Origin: Lacihabitans soyangensis
GTDB taxonomy: Bacteria > Bacteroidota > Bacteroidia > Cytophagales > Spirosomataceae
Reading direction: 5' to 3'
Assembly (NCBI RefSeq): GCF_024343775.1
Contig: NZ_RJUF01000002.1
Location: forward strand, 62,001-126,000
DNA: 64,000 nt
Below, piece by piece: positions 16,812 to 23,616 of this stretch. The notes under the pieces are model-generated. The model was not told where the DNA came from. It worked only from the letters and a program-made list of their open reading frames with translations, and made no database searches. A program made the translations under genes and the position numbers. The first letter of the stretch is position 1, and every line of letters starts with the position of its first letter.

Positions 16812-16845
16812 AATAGACTCAGCCAAAAGCTGGGTCTATTTTTTT
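16812..16845 (+). terminator. Terminator between convergent M1 peptidase and adenine deaminase
   Basis: AATAGACTCAGC (16812-16823) pairs with GCTGGGTCTATT (16829-16840), a 12-bp stem with one G-T pair and a 5-base loop, followed by a T run to 16845. On the other strand the hairpin is not followed by a U-rich tract, so it acts mainly for the plus-strand gene. The T run touches the stop codon of the convergent adenine deaminase gene. Confidence 0.85.
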
Positions 16846-18475
16846 ATTCAAAAATCGAAGTAAACTTAAATGTATTTCCATCAAAAAGTCCCTTGTCGGA
16901 TAACTTAAGGGAAGGAATCACCAACAGTGCCATAAACGAAAGACTCATAAACGGCGACTTGAGTAGACAGTTAAGTTGCGTTTTAGTAAATTCATCAATC
17001 TGCGTATAATCCTTTGCCACTTCGTAACCATCTTTGTCGCTCATAAGTCCAGCAATCGGCAAAGGCAAAACACCCATCTTCTTATCTGCAACTACCGAAA
17101 TTCCACCTTTTTCCCTAACTATGAGATTAATGGCCTCCGCGATATCCTCGTCGCTAGTACCTACTGCAATAATATTGTGAGAATCATGTGCTACCGAAGA
17201 AGCAATCGCTCCATTTTTGAGTCTGAAACCATTAATAAAAGCCACCATTGGTTTTGAGTCTTTATAGCGGTTATAAACCACCAATTTCAAAATATCGTTT
17301 TGTATCAAAAATGTGGTGTCTCGCTGTGTTAATTCAAACAAAAAGGAATCTGTAATCAACTGACCATCATTTACTTTGATAGTTTTTATAAACTTAGCAT
17401 CCTTTGGAATCTCCAGAATTAAATCTTCCGGGTTGATGGCTTTTGTATTAAAATTATTGACTTTTTCGGCCTTAACATCTGGTATCAATGAGGCACCTTT
17501 ACTGGCGACCAAGTTACCGTCAATGTAGGTGGAAATCACCTTGAAGTCTAGCAAATTATTTACCTCAATAAAGTCTGCTGGCTCACCTTCACGTAACAAA
17601 CCAACGTTAAGATCATAATGCCTAACAGGATTGAGCGAAGCCATACGGAGTGCTTTGAATACATCAACTCCACTTTCTACAGCCCGCTTGACGAGTAGAT
17701 TAATATGTCCTTCTACCAGATCATCAGGATGTTTATCATCTGAACAAAACATCATTTGAGATGAATATTCGTTGGCTAGCGAAATCAAGTCGTTAAAATT
17801 CTTGGCTGCACTTCCTTCTCTGATTAGCACCTTTACTCCCATTTCCAATTTTTCTTTGGCCTCATCGAAGCTAAAACACTCGTGATCAGTACTTATTCCA
17901 AAAGAAAAATACTTTTGAGCTTGCTCTCCTCTGAGTCCCGGAGCATGTCCATCAATAGGCTTATGATATTTTTTCGCTATGGCCAATTTCTCCAAAACCT
18001 CTTCATTTTCGTAAATAACCCCCGGAAAATTCATCATTTCAGCCAGGTAGCCTATTTTGGGATGAGCCATTAGATATTCAATATCTTCTACAGAAACTAT
18101 GGCACCCGAGGTTTCAAATTCAGTGGCCGGAACGCAAGAAGGTGCCCCAAAGCAAAATTTAAAGGGAATTTTTTCACCATTTTCTATCATGAACTCTACT
18201 CCTTTGGTTCCGAGTACATTGGCAATTTCGTGTGGATCAGAAACCGTACCCACCGTGCCATGTACAACCGCCATTTTACCAAATTGACTTGGTGCCAGCA
18301 TTGAACTTTCAATATGCACATGGGCATCCACAAAACCCGGAAGAAAATACGGAGCATCGGGCATTTCGTCCTTGGTTCTTACGATATTAAAAATACGGCC
18401 TTCAAAAACCGATATTTCACCAAAAAATATAGAATTGTCAAAAATGTTAACAATATTACCTTCGTATTTTTTCAT
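16844..18475 (-). CDS. ade: Adenine deaminase
   Basis: It hydrolyses adenine to hypoxanthine and ammonia in purine salvage. The family signatures are present: FLPGFVDAHVHIESSML (metal-binding His-X-His), GTVSDPHEIANVLG, GYLAEMMNFPGV, DGHAPGLRG and FCSDDKHPDDL (metal-binding aspartates). A C-terminal adenine-deaminase domain contains ASSVAHDSHNIIAVG and GGISVV. I use the ATG at 18475 (543 residues), because the 40 residues an upstream ATG at 18595 would add are not family-like. The gene is monocistronic and convergent with the M1 peptidase gene. Confidence 0.94.
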   Translation of the reverse strand: MKKYEGNIVNIFDNSIFFGEISVFEGRIFNIVRTKDEMPDAPYFLPGFVDAHVHIESSMLAPSQFGKMAVVHGTVGTVSDPHEIANVLGTKGVEFMIENGEKIPFKFCFGAPSCVPATEFETSGAIVSVEDIEYLMAHPKIGYLAEMMNFPGVIYENEEVLEKLAIAKKYHKPIDGHAPGLRGEQAQKYFSFGISTDHECFSFDEAKEKLEMGVKVLIREGSAAKNFNDLISLANEYSSQMMFCSDDKHPDDLVEGHINLLVKRAVESGVDVFKALRMASLNPVRHYDLNVGLLREGEPADFIEVNNLLDFKVISTYIDGNLVASKGASLIPDVKAEKVNNFNTKAINPEDLILEIPKDAKFIKTIKVNDGQLITDSFLFELTQRDTTFLIQNDILKLVVYNRYKDSKPMVAFINGFRLKNGAIASSVAHDSHNIIAVGTSDEDIAEAINLIVREKGGISVVADKKMGVLPLPIAGLMSDKDGYEVAKDYTQIDEFTKTQLNCLLKSPFMSLSFMALLVIPSLKLSDKGLFDGNTFKFTSIFE

Positions 18476-18791
18476 CTGATTATTATTTCCAAAAAGAGGC
18501 TTGAGGCAAAGAAATATTATGCTTAGGCACTTCTTAGTTTCATTCGAATTATATGCAAATAACAGAAATTGTATTTCAGGCTCAAAATTTAACAATCAAT
18601 TTTAGATAGATAGAAACTTTCACATTAAGTATATTTACTTTTTTTATCAGGGGTTTTTACGTGATTTAGGTTTTGTGTATTTCATAACAAATTGATTTCA
18701 AGACAACTACAAACGTATATTCGTTTTAAGTATTTGGAAAAATATTTATTTAGGTTTAGATTTACTAATCACAAAACAAAAATTTTTCAAC
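18476..18791. other. 316-bp divergent intergenic region
   Basis: AT-rich spacer separating the divergent adenine deaminase gene and the four-gene signalling unit. It must hold both promoters. TTTG at 18733-18736 and TAGGTTTA at 18751-18758 resemble the Bacteroidota promoter elements, but the 14-base spacing is too short for me to call a promoter. I see no small gene or stable RNA structure. Confidence 0.3.
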
Positions 18792-19148
18792 ATGGAAACA
18801 AAAGGTAACAAAGCAAAAGTAAGTTCAACTTCGGGTGAATTCATAACCCTGGCAGAGGCAGTAGCTAAACAAACAAAGCACTTGGAGTTTAGGAAAAGAG
18901 CCTTCAAAGAAGATAATCCCGTGCGTTCGCAGTTTTTTGGAAAAGACCACCTTTTACAGATATTAAAAAATGAAGATTGTGTAGGTATAAAAATTATATT
19001 TGGTTTAGAAGATGAAAAAACTCCCAATCTGGTGTTAATTGGAGCAGATGAAAACCTCAAAAACCTAGCAATGGATTCAACGGGATTAAAAGACCCAAAT
19101 AGACCTTATTTATCAAATGGACCAGATTGTCCGAATGTATGCAATTAA
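18792..19148 (+). CDS. Small soluble protein of a conserved signalling unit
   Basis: A 118-residue protein without a signal peptide or membrane helix. Its features are an N-terminal SGEFITLAEAVAKQTKHLEF segment, a central FFGKDHLLQILKNEDCVGIK block, a following LVLIGADENL, and a C-terminal GPDCPNVCN with two cysteines. I recall similarly built hypothetical proteins in other Bacteroidota (phrases like HFFGK...QIL...CVGIRI...LVLVGVD), but I know no assigned function. It opens an overlapping four-gene unit with a membrane protein, a histidine kinase and a response regulator. A ligand-sensing or adaptor role is my inference. Confidence 0.7.
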   Translation: METKGNKAKVSSTSGEFITLAEAVAKQTKHLEFRKRAFKEDNPVRSQFFGKDHLLQILKNEDCVGIKIIFGLEDEKTPNLVLIGADENLKNLAMDSTGLKDPNRPYLSNGPDCPNVCN

Positions 19149-19828
19149 AAGAAATCTTAGACGAAATTATAAGAATCGGAATAAAATATCCTGAATATGC
19201 TGTTGGTAGTCTAATTCCAATTTTACCTTTAGGGGTAGGAATTTATCGTAGAAAATATTCTACCAAATCATCCAAATTTATCCTATTTTTTATAATTATA
19301 TTCATTGTTAGTGATATCCCGCTATGGGTAACTACAGCTTTAGATATTCACAACTTAACTTACGTCTATACAAGGACTTTTGGTATTTACACTTGTTTGT
19401 TGTTGGTTTACTTCATTGGTACTACCAAAAAATCTGACAAGTACATACTCTTTTCCTTTTTGTTTGTTATGACCTTAGGTTTAATCTTGCAGATTTTCGG
19501 ATTAATCAAAAAAGGGCAGTATACTTGGGTGTATGGTTTCTTACTAGGAAGTGTTTCAGTTTGGTATTTTGTAAGGTTAATCAACTACCCCAAAATTAAA
19601 GACTTGTTAACATACCCTTTTTTTTGGTTTAATACTGGAGTACTTTTTTATTGTTTTAGTACATTATTGATTTATTTCTTTTTCCAATTTTCTATAACAA
19701 CAGAAATTAAAACTCAAACATATTTTCTATTTCGAAGTATTCTGGAATATCTAACCTCTGTTATGTTCGTCCTATTTGCAATAGGTTTCTGGAATTTAAA
19801 AAATAACGCACAAATCAACACAAAATGA
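19139..19828 (+). CDS. Multi-spanning membrane protein of the signalling unit
   Basis: A 229-residue protein with a short amphipathic N-terminus (MQLKEILDEIIRIGIKYPEY) and about seven hydrophobic helices spread over residues 20-225. There are no transporter or enzyme signatures. The ATG at 19139 is preferred over the TTG at 19127; it overlaps the upstream gene by 10 bp, and the 3' end overlaps the kinase gene by 4 bp (ATGA), which implies translational coupling. The following kinase has only one membrane helix and almost no periplasmic part, so this protein is a reasonable candidate for its sensory input. That is inference. Confidence 0.75.
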   Translation: MQLKEILDEIIRIGIKYPEYAVGSLIPILPLGVGIYRRKYSTKSSKFILFFIIIFIVSDIPLWVTTALDIHNLTYVYTRTFGIYTCLLLVYFIGTTKKSDKYILFSFLFVMTLGLILQIFGLIKKGQYTWVYGFLLGSVSVWYFVRLINYPKIKDLLTYPFFWFNTGVLFYCFSTLLIYFFFQFSITTEIKTQTYFLFRSILEYLTSVMFVLFAIGFWNLKNNAQINTK

Positions 19829-20640
19829 AGTTTTCGATTGAAACATATTTGATTTTCGGAACAGCAATATTAATTTTTTTCATATTGTCCTTCATCGTTT
19901 TTGTGGTTTATTATCAGCGAAAACAGTTTAAACTAGAAATAACACAAAACGAAGAGAGACAAGCTATTGAACTCGATTTTCAGAAAAAACTACTCGAGAA
20001 CTCTATGGAAGTTCAAGAGATTGAACGAAGACGATTGGCCAAGGATTTGCACGACGAAGTTGGAGCTTTGCTCTCGGTTCTTAAAATGGGCAATAACCAA
20101 TTGGTAAAAAAAGAGGTGGACGACGAGTCCATCAAAAAACTAGTAAACAATAACAAAGAACTCATTGACGAATCTATTGGACTGGTCAGAAGTATCTCGA
20201 AGGATTTGGTGCCACAAACCCTCGAAAACTTTGGGCTAATTCATGCCATTGACGAATTCTTCCGAAAAATCGAAAAGAATTCTGATATCGAGTTTAAGTT
20301 TTTGCACAAAAATATTTCTGAAAAAACACGATTCACCCCCAAGGTTGAGCTGTCTGTTTTCAGAGTTATTCAGGAACTGTCCAACAATGCCATGAAGCAT
20401 TCGGAAGCCACCAAAATAGACCTGATTATTAATTTTGAAAACAAAACCTTAAATTTGATTTTTGCCGACAACGGAATAGGATTTATAAAAGAAGACGTAC
20501 TTAGCAACCCAAGTACTGGCTTGGGCATTAGAAACATTGAAAGTAGACTTTCTATCATCAATGGAAGCTTAAAAATTTTAAATCCAGAAAAAGGTGCGAG
20601 ATTTGAGATAGAAATAAGTGATTGCCATGAAAAAAATTAA
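19825..20640 (+). CDS. NarL-type (HisKA_3) sensor histidine kinase
   Basis: A 271-residue kinase with a single N-terminal membrane helix (residues ~8-30), a coiled coil (~35-65), a HisKA_3 dimerisation domain with phospho-acceptor His76 (RRRLAKDLHDEVGALLSVLK), and a HATPase domain with ELSNNAMKHSEA (N box), DNGIG (G1) and TGLGIRNIESRL (G2). There is essentially no extracytoplasmic sensor. The start overlaps the membrane protein gene by 4 bp and the end overlaps the response regulator gene by 14 bp, so the cognate regulator is certain by context. Confidence 0.93.
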   Translation: MKFSIETYLIFGTAILIFFILSFIVFVVYYQRKQFKLEITQNEERQAIELDFQKKLLENSMEVQEIERRRLAKDLHDEVGALLSVLKMGNNQLVKKEVDDESIKKLVNNNKELIDESIGLVRSISKDLVPQTLENFGLIHAIDEFFRKIEKNSDIEFKFLHKNISEKTRFTPKVELSVFRVIQELSNNAMKHSEATKIDLIINFENKTLNLIFADNGIGFIKEDVLSNPSTGLGIRNIESRLSIINGSLKILNPEKGARFEIEISDCHEKN

Positions 20641-21280
20641 AATAGCCCTGGTAGATGACCACAAACTTTTCAGAAAAGGTTTGATGTCAATACTCCAGCA
20701 AAACGAAGACTTTGAAGTACTTTTTGATGCAGTAAATGGTCGAGAATTTCTGGATCACCCATTGCTGAGTGAGGTAGAAGTGGTACTCTTAGACATTCAA
20801 ATGCCCGAGCTAGATGGTATCGCAACTACCAAACTGTTACGAGAAAACAACGAGGACATCAAAATCATCATACTGTCGATGCATGATGAGGACCAGTTTA
20901 TTCTGCATTTGATGGAAATTGGAGCCAACGGATATCTACTCAAAGACACCGATACAGATGAAGTGAGTTTAGCCATCAAGAAAGTACAAGATTCAGGAGT
21001 ATATTTTTCGGATTTTGTGAGCCGGGTAATGCTACGCAAAATGAACAAGAGCACACAAACTTCTAACAAAATCTTCAACTATAAAACAGACCTTTCCACC
21101 AGAGAATTAGAAGTTTTGAAACATATCTGTGAGGGCCTAACCACCACTGAAATTGGTGACAAGATGTGTATCAGCCCAAGAACGGTTGAAGGTCACCGAC
21201 TCAGAATCATGGAAAAACTCGGTGTAAACAACACTGCCAAACTGGTGGCATTTGCCATAAAAAACGACTTGGTGGATTAA
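20627..21280 (+). CDS. NarL/FixJ-type response regulator
   Basis: A 217-residue regulator: receiver domain (residues ~1-120) with acidic pair Asp10-Asp11, phospho-acceptor Asp56 (VVLLDIQMPELDG) and conserved Lys in GYLLKDT; then a LuxR-type helix-turn-helix (LSTRELEVLKHICEGLTTTE and IGDKMCISPRTVEGHRLRIM). The ATG at 20627 is preferred over the GTG at 20618, because MKKIKIALVDDH is the normal receiver start. It overlaps the kinase gene by 14 bp and converges by 4 bp with the Rid-family gene. Targets unknown. Confidence 0.94.
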   Translation: MKKIKIALVDDHKLFRKGLMSILQQNEDFEVLFDAVNGREFLDHPLLSEVEVVLLDIQMPELDGIATTKLLRENNEDIKIIILSMHDEDQFILHLMEIGANGYLLKDTDTDEVSLAIKKVQDSGVYFSDFVSRVMLRKMNKSTQTSNKIFNYKTDLSTRELEVLKHICEGLTTTEIGDKMCISPRTVEGHRLRIMEKLGVNNTAKLVAFAIKNDLVD

Positions 21281-21660
21281 AGAACGGCTGTGGCTTCAAT
21301 TTCTACCAAGTATTTATCATCAATAAGGTTTGAAACTTCAATCATGCTTGTGACGGGTCTTATTTCACCAAAAACCTCACCGTGAGCCTTCCCTATTTTC
21401 TCCCAGTTTTTGATATTTGTGCAGTAAATACGAGTTCTGACTACATTCTCAAGTTTAGCACCAAGCTGACCTAGGGTGTTTTCGAGCTTCATGAGTATGA
21501 ATCTAGTTTGTAGATATTCGTCACCTTCTCCAACTATTTCCCCACTGTGGTCGGTGGAAACCGTTCCGCTAACTTCTATCGTATCACCAATTTTTACTGC
21601 TCTGCTATAACCTACAATACTTTCCCACTTCGCACCGGAGGACAAATTCACTCTTTTCAT
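21277..21660 (-). CDS. Rid-family (YjgF/YER057c) protein
   Basis: A 127-residue protein with the Rid fold: YSRAVKIGDTIEVSGTVSTD, LENTLGQLGAKLENVVRTRI and the C-terminal LVEIEATAVL. Classical RidA proteins deaminate 2-aminoacrylate using an arginine in a PARSxxEV motif. Here the aligned segment reads PVTSMIEV, so that arginine appears to be Thr. This places it outside the RidA subgroup and makes imine deaminase activity uncertain. Monocistronic; its 3' end overlaps the response regulator gene by 4 bp. Confidence 0.88.
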   Translation of the reverse strand: MKRVNLSSGAKWESIVGYSRAVKIGDTIEVSGTVSTDHSGEIVGEGDEYLQTRFILMKLENTLGQLGAKLENVVRTRIYCTNIKNWEKIGKAHGEVFGEIRPVTSMIEVSNLIDDKYLVEIEATAVL

Positions 21661-22131
21661 TCAGGTTCTTTTTATTTTACAAAAATAGTTTTGTCGGTTA
21701 AAAAACAAAGTTAAACTTACATAAAAATGGTGATTTCCCGAAAAATCCAAAAAAAATGATAAAACCTTAATTTTGTGAAGCTCGTCTTTCTCAAAAGATT
21801 AGGATTGAAAAATAAATTCGATGAATTGCTTAAAAAAAAATTGTGAATCACTTTACCGAAACGATGACACAAAAAAAAGGTTAGTAAACTTGGAAATGTG
21901 GCTAAAACAAAAATTAGTATATTGCACCTCACAAATTTAGAATTTGGTTTTCAGACGATTTTTAGGTGTATGGCTGGTTTATTCTTTTCCAGTTTTTTTT
22001 TGGATAAACTTCGTATTATCATCAAATGGCATTATTCAAACCATTTAAAAAACCTTTTTAAACTTGTTGACATAAATTTCAATAATCATTTTCAACCATC
22101 ATTTTAAACCTTAAAATTTTAAAGAAAGTAC
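21661..22131. other. 471-bp AT-rich spacer upstream of xylanase
   Basis: The two possible frames here (minus 21717-21932, plus 21898-22107) are low-complexity, Phe/Leu/Lys-rich and unlike the neighbouring genes, so I do not call them. A short GTG-initiated frame near 21775 (KLVFLKRLGLKNKFDELLKK) is seen but unsupported. The region must contain promoters for both the Rid-family gene and the xylanase gene. No operator recognised. Confidence 0.3.
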
Positions 22132-23277
22132 ATGAAGAGTATTAAAGCAAAACTAATTGTTTCAGGTATACTGTTACTGAACCTTACAGCTTCAAAAGCC
22201 CAAACCACCCTAAAAGAAGCCTATAAAGATGCCTTCAAGATGGGCGTTGCTGTGAACGATGAGATAGTTTCAGGAAAAGACAAGGGTTCTCAAGAAATAG
22301 TACTGAAACACTTCAACACTATTACGCTTGAAAATTCCATGAAAGCCGCCCTGATTAATCCCAAACCAGGGGTTTTCAATTTTGAACCAGGAGACGCCTT
22401 CATAGACTTTGGAAAGAAAAACAATATGTTCATAGTTGGACATACTTTGGCTTGGCACAATCAAACGCCAGACTGGTTTTTTCAAGATGAAAACGGAAAA
22501 CCTAAGTCAAAAGAAGAAGTTGCTCAACGCCTTCACGACCACATCAAGGCCATCGCCGGACATTATGCAGGAAAAGTTAATGCCTGGGATGTGGTAAACG
22601 AAGTAATAGATGACGACGGAAATTACCGCCAAACCAAATGGGTCAAAGGTATAGGAAGTGGTGACGAATTTGTGAAATTAGCTTTCAATTACACCGCTCA
22701 ATATGCCCCAAATACTGAATTATACTACAATGATTTTAATGCTTGGAGACCCACAAAACGTGACGGAATAGTACGAATGGTGAAAATGTTGCAAGCCGCG
22801 GGTATAAAAATAGACGGAATAGGAATACAAGGCCATTGGGGATTAAATTATCCAAAAACTACCTACATTGAACAAGCAATTGATGCCTACGCAGCCCTCG
22901 GTGTGAAGGTGATGATTACTGAACTTGATGTGGATGTATTGCCACTTACCAAAGAAGGCCAAATTATTGGCCAAGGAATGTCAGAGAAGCAGTTTCAAAA
23001 CGAAGAATTCAAGGAGTTTTTAGACCCTTACCAAAAAGGTCTACCACCATCTGTCCAGAAAGCTTTGGCTGATAGATATGCAGAACTTTTAGGTATTTTT
23101 TACAAAAGAAAAGACAAGATTGACCGAGTAACACTTTGGGGTGTTCATGACGGAATGAACTGGAAAAACGATTATCCGATCCCGAACAGGACGAATTATC
23201 CATTGCTTTGGGATAGAAATAAACAAGGTAAGCCTGCTTTGGAGGCTGTTTTACAAGTACCTAAAAAGTTAAAATAG
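22132..23277 (+). CDS. GH10 endo-1,4-beta-xylanase, secreted
   Basis: It cleaves internal beta-1,4 bonds of xylan. A signal peptide (residues ~1-23, ending TASKAQ) precedes a single GH10 catalytic domain. The retaining-mechanism pair is visible: acid/base Glu157 in AWDVVNEVIDDDG and nucleophile Glu264 in MITELDVDVLP. Other GH10 landmarks are GHTLAWHNQTPDWFF, YYNDFN and GIQGHWG. There is no carbohydrate-binding module or T9SS domain, so a periplasmic location is likely. It begins a xylan cluster with an acetyl-esterase fusion and a glucuronoyl esterase. Confidence 0.95.
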   Translation: MKSIKAKLIVSGILLLNLTASKAQTTLKEAYKDAFKMGVAVNDEIVSGKDKGSQEIVLKHFNTITLENSMKAALINPKPGVFNFEPGDAFIDFGKKNNMFIVGHTLAWHNQTPDWFFQDENGKPKSKEEVAQRLHDHIKAIAGHYAGKVNAWDVVNEVIDDDGNYRQTKWVKGIGSGDEFVKLAFNYTAQYAPNTELYYNDFNAWRPTKRDGIVRMVKMLQAAGIKIDGIGIQGHWGLNYPKTTYIEQAIDAYAALGVKVMITELDVDVLPLTKEGQIIGQGMSEKQFQNEEFKEFLDPYQKGLPPSVQKALADRYAELLGIFYKRKDKIDRVTLWGVHDGMNWKNDYPIPNRTNYPLLWDRNKQGKPALEAVLQVPKKLK

Positions 23278-23370
23278 AAAATCTAAAACCTCAAATGTGT
23301 TTGCTCTTGCAGCATCGAAAAACGCTCCTATAAAAAAGAACGTGAATTTATCTTGCAGAAAATTATTTAA

Positions 23371-23584
23371 CCACATAGAAAACAGTAGAAAATACCACAT
23401 AGAATCATAAGCTATAGTTCTATGTAACTATGTGAAAAATATAAAAAAAGTAAAACTATGTGAGCTATGTGGTAAAAAAATAAACACATAGAACACAATG
23501 GAGAATTCTACATAGAATCTTAGATTTTTTCCTATGTGGCTATGTGAAAAATATAAAAAAAGTAATTCTATGTGACCTATGTGG
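23371..23584. repeat. Two ~100-bp palindromic CACATAG/CTATGTG repeat units
   Basis: Unit 1 (23371-23472) and unit 2 (23485-23584) each begin with CACATAG and end with CTATGTGG, and carry further CACATAG/CTATGTG copies inside, so each can fold on itself. They share CTATGTGAAAAATATAAAAA followed by AAGTAA, offset by 112 bp. The block ends 32 bp before the esterase start codon. Similar low-complexity ACATAGA/TCTATGT elements are, from memory, scattered in intergenic regions of many Bacteroidota genomes. Function unknown; a miniature mobile element or an mRNA structure is possible. Confidence 0.8.
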
Positions 23585-23616
23585 TTATAATAAACACATA
23601 TATTCAACCAAAAAAA

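Noticed and set aside
18733-18758. Promoter of the four-gene signalling unit
   Set aside because: TTTG and TAGGTTTA are separated by only 14 bases, outside the spacing known for Bacteroidota promoters.
21717-22107. Two overlapping small frames (minus 21717-21932, plus 21898-22107) as genes
   Set aside because: Low-complexity Phe/Leu/Lys-rich translations without motifs; they overlap each other on opposite strands in an AT-rich spacer.
23371-23600. CRISPR-like array
   Set aside because: Only two long, internally palindromic units with conserved interiors; no short identical repeats separated by unique spacers, and no cas genes.
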